Below, one piece after another: positions 43,119 to 50,734 of a stretch of 64,000 bases of DNA. A program made the translations under genes and the position numbers. The stretch spans positions 248,001-312,000 of the forward strand of contig JAEZLH010000017.1 of assembly GCA_023435895.1 (NCBI GenBank). The letters run 5' to 3'. The notes beneath the pieces were generated by a model that saw nothing but the letters and a program-made list of their open reading frames with translations, did not search any database and was not told the origin of the DNA. This DNA is from Bacillota bacterium (GTDB lineage: Bacteria; Bacillota; Clostridia; Lachnospirales; Lachnospiraceae). Each line of letters opens with the position of its first letter. The first letter of the stretch is position 1.

Positions 43119-43751
43119 TTGAATACTGTTGTAAAATATGATGGTTTAACAGATGAAGAAATAATAAGCAGAATTCAAAATGGCGATCAGCCTGCCATTG
43201 ACTATTTACTGGAGAAATATAAGTATCTGGTTCGTAATAAGGCAAAAGCACTGTATCTAATTGGCGGAGATAAGGATGACCTGATTCAGGAGGGTATGAT
43301 CGGGTTATATAAGGCAATACGTGACTATCAGTCAGGCAGGGAAAGCTCGTTCTTTTCGTTTGCAGATCTTTGTGTATCAAGACAGATTTATAGCGCAATC
43401 AAGGCTTCTAACCGTAAAAAGAACATTCCCCTTAATACATATATATCCTTGGATTCCCCAGCTTATTCTGAAGGAAATGATTCGGAAGAGAAGGAACCAT
43501 TAGTTGACATAATAAATCAAAAATATATTTTAAATCCTGAAGAATTAGTTATTGACAAAGAGAATACCAGTATGATAGAATATGAACTTGTAAGGCGTCT
43601 GAGCGACTTAGAAAAGCGTGTTCTAAGCTTGTACATGCAGGATTTAAAGTATGTCCAGATTGCAGAGGTGTTAGGGAAAGAACCGAAGACCATAGACAAT
43701 GCATTAACAAGAATCAAGACAAAATTAAATCAAGTCCTCAGGGAGATTTAA
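43119..43751 (+). CDS. sigH: RNA polymerase sporulation sigma factor SigH
   Basis: Sigma-70 family factor of 210 aa. Region 2 is seen in LLEKYKYLVRNKAKALYLIG and DLIQEGMIGLYKAIRDYQSG, region 4 in LSDLEKRVLSLYMQDLKYVQ and the helix-turn-helix IAEVLGKEPKTIDNALTRIK. Its sequence and its place after rlmB identify it as SigH, which directs transition-state and early sporulation transcription. The start is TTG 43119, with AAGGAGGA 8 nt upstream. A tRNA-Thr gene begins 8 bp after the stop, so the usual rpmG-secE-nusG continuation is missing. Confidence 0.93.
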   Translation: MNTVVKYDGLTDEEIISRIQNGDQPAIDYLLEKYKYLVRNKAKALYLIGGDKDDLIQEGMIGLYKAIRDYQSGRESSFFSFADLCVSRQIYSAIKASNRKKNIPLNTYISLDSPAYSEGNDSEEKEPLVDIINQKYILNPEELVIDKENTSMIEYELVRRLSDLEKRVLSLYMQDLKYVQIAEVLGKEPKTIDNALTRIKTKLNQVLREI

Positions 43752-43758
43752 GTAATTT

Positions 43759-43831
43759 GCTGCCATGGCTCAGTCGGTAGAGCGTCACCTTGGTAAGGTG
43801 GAGGTCACGGGTTCGATTCCCGTTGGCAGCT
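43759..43831 (+). tRNA. tRNA-Thr (anticodon GGT)
   Basis: Seven-bp acceptor stem GCTGCCA/TGGCAGC, anticodon stem CACC/GGTG with loop TTGGTAA giving anticodon GGT, and the T-loop GGTTCGATTCC. The 3' CCA is not encoded. It starts 8 bp after sigH and probably shares its transcript. Confidence 0.93.
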
Positions 43832-43884
43832 TACGAAGAAACATAGGAAAATCAAGGGTTGTAAGCGAATAAGAGAAAAATGAA

Positions 43885-43910
43885 AGCACTCGAAAGAGTG
43901 TCTTTTTTTA
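43885..43910 (+). terminator. Terminator after tRNA-Thr
   Basis: GCACTC-GAAA-GAGTGT stem with tetraloop followed by CTTTTTTTA. A close relative (GCACTTGTAAGAGTGTCTATTTA) occurs near 45412. Confidence 0.85.
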
Positions 43911-44330
43911 TGCGTTGGGGATCATTTGGTGATATTAAGAACAACGGTTTACCCTCCTCCGTGAAATATACTAAAATATGCCCATAAATCATGAAGTAGG
44001 GAATATTACATGCCTGATATAAGCGATGTATTTAAATTATACTGTACAAATGATCAAAAAAGTCATTCTAACGGTAAAATAGTATCATTAGTAGGGTTTG
44101 ATATGAAAGGTTCACATAACTTGAAGAGGCAGACTAGTTCTTAACTAATGCTATTTCAATTACAAGGTCTTTTCAATTTAGAAAATTGCTTATGCGTTCC
44201 ATAATATCAATAAATATATAGAATGAAGTAATTTGAATTTATTATAGTGTAATTAGGTAATTTAATGTATTATTATAATACAAATAATCAGAAGAGACAC
44301 AAATTAGTAACTAGTCAATAGGAGGTTCAA
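43911..44330. other. Intergenic stretch, nothing recognised
   Basis: AT-rich sequence with no acceptable frame, RNA family or repeat noticed; a GGAGG site at the right end belongs to the next gene. Confidence 0.4.
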
Positions 44331-44624
44331 ATGGGGAAAATTAAAGAAAACTGGGTTAAGAGTACATTATCAAGCAAAATATTTATGTTAGTATTATTTA
44401 TTTTATTTTGTATAATTACGGTAATATATGTAATTGGGATATTTGGGATAATTAATATTAACACTTCAGGCGATATAATGCATACAATTATCATGGTAAT
44501 GACTCTATTATGTGGTATTAGAATATATAAGAATAATAAAGCTAGTGCTATTTTTATTTTTTGCTGTTTTGCGATTCTTTTATTTTTTCGTGTATCATCA
44601 TTTTATATGAAATATTTCAAATAG
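44331..44624 (+). CDS. Small membrane protein, uncharacterised
   Basis: Protein of 97 aa with three hydrophobic segments (FMLVLFILFCIITVIYVIGI, IMHTIIMVMTLLCGIRIY, and AIFIFCCFAILLFF). A clear ATAGGAGG site precedes the ATG. No family recognised. It lies 57 bp before a DUF3267 membrane protein, with which it may be co-transcribed. Its AT-rich codons match the next gene. Confidence 0.7.
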   Translation: MGKIKENWVKSTLSSKIFMLVLFILFCIITVIYVIGIFGIININTSGDIMHTIIMVMTLLCGIRIYKNNKASAIFIFCCFAILLFFRVSSFYMKYFK

Positions 44625-44681
44625 AATATTTAAAAGTTTTATAAAATCGGGTTGATTATATTTTAACAGAGAGGATAGCAT

Positions 44682-45305
44682 ATGAGTAATAAAAAAAATG
44701 ATATGGCAAAAAAAGAACGCATTGCCAACTATGAAAATCAAAGAGAAGTTTTTCTCGGACAGGGTTATATAGAAGAGCAATGTATCATTACTGTGATAAG
44801 AATAAACTTTCAAGCATTATTGTATGCTATTCCATGGATTGTTATAATGTTTTCACTTTCGGTTGCATTTAACGGTGAAATGGAGTTTGAGATTTCAGGT
44901 CTTCCCTTTCTGTTTTTGCTGATTGCTATGATTTTGTCAATTCCAATTCATGAATTTTTGCATGGTCTTGGATGGTACCTTTCCTGTAAGAATGGATGGA
45001 AGTCTATCGTATATGGAATCATGTGGAAGCTTTTAACACCATACTGTCATTGCAAAGAACCCTTAAGTTGGAGAAAATACATAGTTGGTGGATTATTGCC
45101 ATTTATGGTTCTAGGAACAGGGATATCTGTCCTTGGGATCATTTTAAACAGCGGAATTTTGTTGCTCTTAGGAGCTTATAACATTATAGCTGCGGGAGGT
45201 GATTTAGTGATTGGGGCTAAGACTTTAAAGTATCGCGATGGTATCTTGCTTGATCATCCCAGTGAATGTGGATTTATCGCTTTTAGAGACGATAATAGGC
45301 GTTAA
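44682..45305 (+). CDS. DUF3267 membrane protein (putative metalloprotease)
   Basis: Protein of 207 aa with four or so transmembrane segments. The membrane-facing motif IPIHEFLHGLGWYL contains H90-E91-x-x-H94, the zinc site expected of site-2-type or HExxH membrane proteases, and GGDLVIGAKTLKY near the C-terminus resembles the second ligand region of DUF3267 proteins. Function of the family is unproven. The N-terminal 25 residues are charged and cytoplasmic. Confidence 0.82.
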   Translation: MSNKKNDMAKKERIANYENQREVFLGQGYIEEQCIITVIRINFQALLYAIPWIVIMFSLSVAFNGEMEFEISGLPFLFLLIAMILSIPIHEFLHGLGWYLSCKNGWKSIVYGIMWKLLTPYCHCKEPLSWRKYIVGGLLPFMVLGTGISVLGIILNSGILLLLGAYNIIAAGGDLVIGAKTLKYRDGILLDHPSECGFIAFRDDNRR

Positions 45306-45452
45306 GACAGTTTGAATCTGAAAAAGGCATTCATTTATCTTTCCTTTTATAATTTTGAATTATAGATTAGTTGAAATCACTTTTTAAACCTAGAATCAGA
45401 GACTATGAATGCACTTGTAAGAGTGTCTATTTATGATTGAAATCAAGACTCA

Positions 45453-46757
45453 TCAAGTTACTTCTTCTATAATCTTAGCTATTTCATACTGAGTATTTAT
45501 GGAAAGCCATAAATGCGGATTATAGGTCATAATATTCCATATACCAGTCCCTTTTAACTGATAATCAATTGCTAAGCCCAACAATGCATTGATGGTTCGT
45601 ACATCAATAAACCACACGATGTGTTGCAGCTCCTCGTAATTAGCGGGTAAGGAGTAGGTGAAATAAGGGGTGAAGGATTCCGTGTCAAATTGAATGTCTG
45701 CATCCACAACTCTGGCTAAGTCAATCGCTGTCTTGCTATTTAATAATCTTACTTCGGAGATACCTGCAACAAAGGGAAGCTGCCAGTCATAGCCTAGTGT
45801 TGGGATTCCGATGATAACTTTATTAGGAGTCATGATCGTTTTAACGTAATCTAGAAATAGTTTGATGTTATCAATGGAGGTGATGGGAGAAGGAGGGTTA
45901 ATATTCGTTGACCACTCAGAGGACATAAAGATTAAATTGTGGGCAAGTTGATTAATAACAGTATAATTCAGGGATTCTACTTTTATTTGGTTATTAATAA
46001 AACTGATTCCGGGGGATAAAGTGACAAACACATAGAAGCCCGATTGATGCAGTCGGCGAAATATATTAGAAAGATAACCTTCATAGGCTTTTAGTGTGGA
46101 TTCATTAATATATTCCAATGAAATATTTAAGCCATAATAACCTTTTGATGATAAAATACTTATAACATTGTCAATCATTATATCCTGGAAATCCTCGTTC
46201 AATAATATATCATAAGCAATCCCAATATTTGCTTTACCTTGGATTGTTAATGTGGTCAATAACATTAACGGTTTTACACCATATTCCTTTATTTGCATAA
46301 TTAATTCTGTTTCATCAGCATAGGATATGATTTCTCCGGAATTCGTTACGGTATAATTTATGATTGATAAATAAGTCAAGTATGGCAAAGTCTTTCTGAG
46401 AATATTCCTGTTAACATACGGAAATACATTGCCATGAATCGTCAATAGCCCGAGGGTGTTGTTATAACGAATTACAAGAATTTCACCTGGGTAAATATAA
46501 TCCCGATCAGCCAAAAACGGATTATTACGATACAAAGTCAGAAGAGTAGAATTATGGGATTCTGCTATGGATAGAAGGGTATCACCGGGTTGTACAATAT
46601 ACGTTTCTAATGGCTTTGTGATAACAAGGCATTGCCCTACAACAAGCTTTTCTGAGATATCCAATTCATTGTCTCGAATTAATAGTTCAGGTGCAATTTC
46701 ATTCGCGATTGCGATGGACTCAATTGTATCTCCTTGCTTTACTACATAAATTTCCAT
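45453..46757 (-). CDS. LysM-GH18 spore protein, SleL/YaaH-like
   Basis: Protein of 434 aa with two N-terminal LysM repeats (VKQGDTIESIAIANEIAPEL at about 5-24 and VQPGDTLLSIAESHNSTLLT at about 55-74) and a GH18 barrel, the architecture of SleL, a spore cortex-lytic N-acetylglucosaminidase. There is no signal peptide, as in SleL. The catalytic strand is odd: family DxxDxDxE is here Y208-GL-N211-I-S213-L-E215, keeping the acid Glu but losing the Asp two residues before it. The protein may be weak or non-catalytic. Function in cortex degradation is inferred from architecture. Confidence 0.82.
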   Translation of the reverse strand: MEIYVVKQGDTIESIAIANEIAPELLIRDNELDISEKLVVGQCLVITKPLETYIVQPGDTLLSIAESHNSTLLTLYRNNPFLADRDYIYPGEILVIRYNNTLGLLTIHGNVFPYVNRNILRKTLPYLTYLSIINYTVTNSGEIISYADETELIMQIKEYGVKPLMLLTTLTIQGKANIGIAYDILLNEDFQDIMIDNVISILSSKGYYGLNISLEYINESTLKAYEGYLSNIFRRLHQSGFYVFVTLSPGISFINNQIKVESLNYTVINQLAHNLIFMSSEWSTNINPPSPITSIDNIKLFLDYVKTIMTPNKVIIGIPTLGYDWQLPFVAGISEVRLLNSKTAIDLARVVDADIQFDTESFTPYFTYSLPANYEELQHIVWFIDVRTINALLGLAIDYQLKGTGIWNIMTYNPHLWLSINTQYEIAKIIEEVT

Positions 46758-46885
46758 TGTGATACCCCTAAGCCTGCATTAATTCATTATATGAGTTTTA
46801 AAACTCATATGTTCTTTTTTTTATAAATCGGTGAATGAATTCATCATTAAGCAGTAGTATTAAACCAAAGAAATGGAGAATAGAA

Positions 46886-47038
46886 ATGAAATTTAATTAT
46901 GGAAAAGCAATAGTAACCTTTATCATTGGGTTTATTTTATCGATGGCAATCGGCATTGCATTTAATGACGGAGAACTGGCCACGATGACAGCAGTATGTT
47001 ATGTGGGGGCAATCGTAGTAGGTACATTTACCAAGTAA
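46886..47038 (+). CDS. Small two-helix membrane protein
   Basis: Peptide of 50 aa with two hydrophobic segments (AIVTFIIGFILSMAIGIAF and MTAVCYVGAIVVGTF). GGAG lies 7 nt before ATG 46886; the frame upstream to 46835 lacks a site. Function is not recognised. It stands alone between the SleL-like gene and the repeat-rich protein. Confidence 0.6.
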   Translation: MKFNYGKAIVTFIIGFILSMAIGIAFNDGELATMTAVCYVGAIVVGTFTK

Positions 47039-47223
47039 GTGGGCTTGAATAGAAGTGAGATTAATAGAAGTTTTTATTATGAAAATATCTACATAGGGTA
47101 ATCGTTTGGAACTGATTTTATCAAAGTTGTTTTAATTTGACATATTGCAACAAACAATGTTAAACTACTAATAAATGGAAGCGCTGAGTGTAGTTCATTT
47201 ATTAAGTGTATGGGGTGGTTTGT

Positions 47224-47667
47224 ATGTGGAAGATAATATTGTTTGTTACAATCATTTATGGTATCTATTGGACGATTAAGGGTTTTACCAGGGGCGGAGA
47301 TTCCTACACAGGTGGTGGCTCCAGTAGGGGAGATAATAGCTTTTATCATAACGGAGACTATAACTTTGACGGGGTACCGGATTATATGGAGCATAAAAGT
47401 GTAGATCAAGATTTTGATGGAGCGTCGAATCATTCGGCACATCATACGGATTTATTTGGTAACTTTTCTGATTTTGATTCTACGGGGAATTATGATAATT
47501 CCAATGCAGGTGATTTTGGTGGTTATGATAACTCGGGAAGTTTTGATAGTTCGAGTAACTTTGATAGTTCGAGTAGCTTTGATGGTTCGAGCAGCTTTGA
47601 TAGTTCGAGCAGTTTTGATGGTTCAAGTAGTTTTGACAGCGGTAGTTCTGGTTCGAATTTTGATTGA
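47224..47667 (+). CDS. Membrane-anchored repeat protein with Ser/Asp/Phe repeats
   Basis: Protein of about 147 aa. A single N-terminal transmembrane helix (MWKIILFVTIIYGIYW) is followed by Gly/Asp-rich sequence, a short calcium-loop-like DYNFDGVPDYMEHKSVDQDF stretch and a C-terminal run of six-residue FDSSSS/FDGSSS repeats encoded by 18-bp DNA repeats. ATG 47224 follows GGGGTGG; the longer GTG at 47206 is less likely. Composition suggests an extended surface or linker protein. No family is recognised, and repeat number may vary between strains. Confidence 0.65.
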   Translation: MWKIILFVTIIYGIYWTIKGFTRGGDSYTGGGSSRGDNSFYHNGDYNFDGVPDYMEHKSVDQDFDGASNHSAHHTDLFGNFSDFDSTGNYDNSNAGDFGGYDNSGSFDSSSNFDSSSSFDGSSSFDSSSSFDGSSSFDSGSSGSNFD

Positions 47668-47724
47668 GAGAATTGAACTGGAATGAATGTTTTGAATTTT
47701 ATATAAAATTTCTTCAATTTATTG

Positions 47725-47754
47725 TTGACAAATGTTTGTTTTTCGTAATATAAT
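47725..47754 (+). promoter_or_regulatory. Sigma-A promoter of tRNA-Pro
   Basis: TTGACA 47725-47730 and TATAAT 47749-47754, both perfect consensus, 18-bp spacer, about 53 bp before the tRNA. Confidence 0.85.
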
Positions 47755-47807
47755 AACTTTGCTGTCTTGAGAGGCGATTTAACAAAGCCGATTAAGAAGG
47801 CAAAATT

Positions 47808-47882
47808 CGAGGCGTGGCTCAGCTTGGCTAGAGCGCTGCGTTAGGGACGCAGAGGTCGCAAGTTCAAATCTTGTCGCCTCGA
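47808..47882 (+). tRNA. tRNA-Pro (anticodon AGG)
   Basis: Acceptor stem CGAGGCG/CGCCTCG with the C1-G72 pair typical of bacterial tRNA-Pro, anticodon stem CTGCG/CGCAG and loop TTAGGGA giving anticodon AGG, T-loop TTCAAAT. CCA is not encoded. A34 outside tRNA-Arg is uncommon in bacteria. Confidence 0.9.
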
Positions 47883-47888
47883 TTATAT

Positions 47889-48046
47889 TATAGAGGTAGT
47901 GAATTTGAACTTCATTCAAATCTTGTCGCCTCGATTATTTTATAGAGGCAGTGAATTTGAACTTCATTCAAACCTTATCACTTCAAGGATTATATTGAAG
48001 TAATGAATTTGAACTTTATCTAAACCTTATCGCTTCAATTATAACT
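47889..48046. repeat. Three tandem hairpin repeats derived from the tRNA-Pro 3' end
   Basis: Units start at about 47889, 47941 and 47997, each about 50-55 bp. Unit 1 contains the exact 24-bp TTCAAATCTTGTCGCC.. segment of the tRNA 3' end plus flank (47864-47887 repeated at 47914-47937), joined to its near-complement GAGG..GTGAATTTGAAC, so each unit can fold into a hairpin. Units 2 and 3 diverge, partly with matching changes on both arms. Confidence 0.75.
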
Positions 48047-48057
48047 AAAAATTATTG

Positions 48058-48087
48058 CACGGTTGATTCCTTCAATCGTGTTTTTTT
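48058..48087 (+). terminator. Terminator after the tRNA-Pro repeats
   Basis: CACGGTTGA-TTCCT-TCAATCGTG followed by TTTTTTTG. Confidence 0.85.
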
Positions 48088-48296
48088 GTTTCTGTAAGTC
48101 TCATTAGAGAGCATAAGATATTTAGAAATCAAATGCATTCTCAAAGAAACATGACTCTTACGATTTACATAAAGTGCTACTGTCACAGCTTAGTAGGTCT
48201 TTAACAATCCAATTTAATCATAATAGATTAACCATAAACTATTTGGATAAAGGTTTTTGGTTGCGTTTAGATACCTAATAATAAGGAGGACATCAA

Positions 48297-49202
48297 ATGA
48301 TACTTTCCGCTTCAAGAAGAACGGATATACCCTGCTATTATTCCGAATGGTTTATGAAACGTCTGGAAGAAGGATATGTATTAACCAGGAACCCAATGAA
48401 CTATTCCCAGATTAGCAGAATTAAGCTCTCTCCGGATACGATTGACTGTATTGTATTTTGGTCAAAAGATCCCCTTAATATGATGGATAAGCTGGATCAA
48501 ATCGATGCCCTTGGTTATCGTTATTATTTTCATTTTACCATTACTCCATATCAATTGGATATCGAGAAGAATTTACGGCCGAAAGAAGATATTGTAACTA
48601 CTTTCAAGCAATTGTCGGAACGGATTGGAAAAGAGAAAGTTCTGTGGAGATATGATCCCATTATTATCAACAAAGAGATGGGGCTGGAGTATCATATTGT
48701 GGAATTTGAACACCTTTGCAGAGAACTTTGTGGATATACAGAGCTTTGCAATATCAGTTTTGTGGATCGATATCAAAAGTTAAATAAGTCAGTGAAGGAG
48801 AATGTTTTACCGGAGATATCACAAGGGCAGATGATCGAATTAGCCTCTAAGCTGGCCAAGATAGCGAAACAATACCATATCCAAGTAAGGGCTTGCTGCG
48901 AAGAGGTTGATTTGAGCAATACCGGAGTAGAACCGGCTTCCTGCATTGATGCAAGGGTAATTGAGGGATTGATCCAACATCCCATCAAAGTAAAAAGCGA
49001 TAAGCATCAGCGTCCCGGCTGTAATTGCATCCAGAGTGTGGATATTGGTGTCTATAATACTTGCAAGAATGGATGTGTATACTGTTATGCTAATCACAGT
49101 GATGCATCTGTCCAGAATAATTTTTTAAAGCATGATAAGAACGCGGAGATATTAATCGGCAAAGTGGAGTTAGGAGAACGGATTACAGAACGCAAGAAAT
49201 AG
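48297..49202 (+). CDS. DUF1848 protein with Cys cluster
   Basis: Protein of 301 aa of the DUF1848 family, opening MILSASRRTDIPCYYSEWFM. The C-terminal part carries a cysteine-rich region: CCEEVD, ASCID, RPGCNC, and TCKNGCVYCYANHS, whose CxxxCxxC-like spacing suggests an iron-sulfur cluster and links to radical-SAM-like chemistry. Its function is unknown. AAGGAGG precedes the ATG. It is monocistronic, flanked by the tRNA-Pro region and the metNIQ control region. Confidence 0.85.
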   Translation: MILSASRRTDIPCYYSEWFMKRLEEGYVLTRNPMNYSQISRIKLSPDTIDCIVFWSKDPLNMMDKLDQIDALGYRYYFHFTITPYQLDIEKNLRPKEDIVTTFKQLSERIGKEKVLWRYDPIIINKEMGLEYHIVEFEHLCRELCGYTELCNISFVDRYQKLNKSVKENVLPEISQGQMIELASKLAKIAKQYHIQVRACCEEVDLSNTGVEPASCIDARVIEGLIQHPIKVKSDKHQRPGCNCIQSVDIGVYNTCKNGCVYCYANHSDASVQNNFLKHDKNAEILIGKVELGERITERKK

Positions 49203-49277
49203 GGAAAATATGGTGTGCATTGTTACTATTTTCCATAAAAATCAGTTTTATTTGTATCTATATTTTTCGTTTTAGTA

Positions 49278-49306
49278 TTGACAGAGCAAATCCTGTCATG
49301 TATACT
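49278..49306 (+). promoter_or_regulatory. Sigma-A promoter of the metNIQ leader
   Basis: TTGACA 49278-49283, 17-bp spacer, TATACT 49301-49306. Transcription from about 49313 gives a 400-nt leader containing the small ORF and terminator. Confidence 0.8.
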
Positions 49307-49427
49307 TAGCAAATCAATTCATAATGAAATATTATATCAGCGATTCGTGAAACGGAACGATTATTATTCAAAACACAATAGTATCATAGTTCACATCACG
49401 GAAAGTTAGTTCGGAAGGAGAGAAACC

Positions 49428-49547
49428 ATGAGAACATCATTTATCACAATGTGCGTTAATATGTGCGGTATGTGTAGCATGCCGATGAAACATGTTTGCT
49501 TGATAAGTGAATGTGATGTTTTCATGCCGCAGAAGAAGTTAGTATAA
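49428..49547 (+). CDS. Met/Cys-rich leader peptide of the metNIQ operon (39 aa)
   Basis: Short ORF with AAGGAG 7-8 nt before ATG. It encodes 39 residues including 7 Met and 5 Cys, concentrated in MCVNMCGMCSMPM at residues 8-20. It lies after the operon promoter and before an intrinsic terminator ahead of metN. DNA at 49499-49507 (CTTGATAAG, codons 24-27) is perfectly complementary to the terminator loop at 49583-49591 (CTTATCAAG) and, in its core TGATAA, to TTATCA at 49441-49446 within codons 5-7. A ribosome stalled on Met codons would mask the earlier site and free the later one. Likely a regulatory rather than functional peptide. Confidence 0.75.
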   Translation: MRTSFITMCVNMCGMCSMPMKHVCLISECDVFMPQKKLV

Positions 49548-49573
49548 CTTTTCTCTGAACGAATGATTTCATA

Positions 49574-49608
49574 AACAGGAGGCTTATCAAGGCGCTCCTG
49601 TTTTTTTT
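49574..49608 (+). terminator. Attenuator terminator before metN
   Basis: AACAGGAG at 49574-49581 pairs with CTCCTGTT at 49595-49602, extended by GC/GC, followed by eight T. The loop TTATCAAG can pair with the leader ORF. It lies over 100 bp upstream of metN, inside the leader. Confidence 0.85.
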
Positions 49609-49714
49609 GCGGCTCGAATCCTAGGGCGCCCATTTTGGAAGGAAACTTCAATCGATTTCACCAAAATAGGATTCAGAAGTAAATTAAAATTGAATTGAAG
49701 AAAGTGGAGGTTCG

Positions 49715-50734
49715 ATGATTATGTATGAGAAGCCAATCGTAGAATTGGTAGGCCTGGGGAAGGTATTTCAGAATAAGGGTAACGAAGTAAAGGCACTGGA
49801 GGATATTAATCTATCCATCAGAGAAGGCGAAATCTTTGGAATTATCGGCTTGAGCGGTGCAGGTAAAAGTACGCTGGTAAGATGCATCAATTTTCTTGAG
49901 CGTCCTACATCAGGTTCGGTAATTTTTGATGGAGCTGATCTGGGTGGATTGACACAGCCAAAGCTATTACATGCTAGACAGTCCATGGGAATGATTTTTC
50001 AGCAGTTTAACTTATTGATGCAAAGAAACGCATTGCAAAACATCTGTTTTCCGCTAGAAATTGCAGGTGTGCCAAAGGCACAAGCAAGGGAAAGAGCATT
50101 GGAGCTGCTTGAGATTGTTGGTTTATCCGATAAGGCAAAGGCATATCCCTCCCAGTTATCAGGAGGACAGAAACAAAGAGTTGCAATTGCCAGAGCATTG
50201 GCAACCAATCCAAAGGTTTTGCTCTGTGACGAAGCCACCAGCGCGTTAGATCCTACGACGACTCGTTCAATCTTGAATCTTTTGAAAGAAATAAATCAAA
50301 ATCTTGGGATTACCGTCATTGTGATCACTCATGAGATGAGTGTAATCGAAGAGATATGCCATCGGGTTGCAATTATTGATCAAAGCCAGATTGCGGAAGT
50401 TGGAGAAGTGGAAGACGTATTTGTCAGACCACAATCGAATATCGCAAAAAGGCTGGTATTTTCAAATGATACTCATATTGCCAGCTTTGATGGAGAATAT
50501 AAATGCAGAATTATATTTGACGGAAGAACTTCTTTTGAACCGGTAATCGCCAATATGGTGCTGGAATGTAAAACTCCGGTCAATATATTATTCGCAGATA
50601 CCAAAGATATTGATGGTAAGGCGTTTGGACAGATGATTATTCAATTGCCAAAGGATGAAATGGGAAGAAAACGTATCATGAATTATCTGGTAACAAATCA
50701 AATTCCTTATGAGGAGGTGGAGAGCCATGTTTAA
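49715..50734 (+). CDS. metN: Methionine ABC transporter ATPase
   Basis: Importer ATPase of 339 aa. Walker A is GLSGAGKST, the signature LSGGQKQRVAIARA, Walker B VLLCDEATSALDP, and the switch His lies in VIVITHEMS. The extra C-terminal NIL domain (about 265-339), which binds methionine and inhibits transport in MetN, is present. GGAGG precedes the start; ATG 49721 is an alternative. It overlaps metI by 8 bp. Expression probably depends on the leader attenuator upstream. Confidence 0.95.
   Translation: MIMYEKPIVELVGLGKVFQNKGNEVKALEDINLSIREGEIFGIIGLSGAGKSTLVRCINFLERPTSGSVIFDGADLGGLTQPKLLHARQSMGMIFQQFNLLMQRNALQNICFPLEIAGVPKAQARERALELLEIVGLSDKAKAYPSQLSGGQKQRVAIARALATNPKVLLCDEATSALDPTTTRSILNLLKEINQNLGITVIVITHEMSVIEEICHRVAIIDQSQIAEVGEVEDVFVRPQSNIAKRLVFSNDTHIASFDGEYKCRIIFDGRTSFEPVIANMVLECKTPVNILFADTKDIDGKAFGQMIIQLPKDEMGRKRIMNYLVTNQIPYEEVESHV

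Noticed and set aside
45453..46757. Chitinase
   Set aside because: Two N-terminal LysM repeats, no signal peptide and a SleL-like barrel point to a spore protein; the catalytic motif is also incomplete.
49313..49600. SAM-I riboswitch or T-box before metNIQ
   Set aside because: CTTATCAAG in the terminator loop resembles the start of a SAM-I box, but the GATGAAACC and other conserved strings are missing, and no T-box GGGTGG-like sequence was found.
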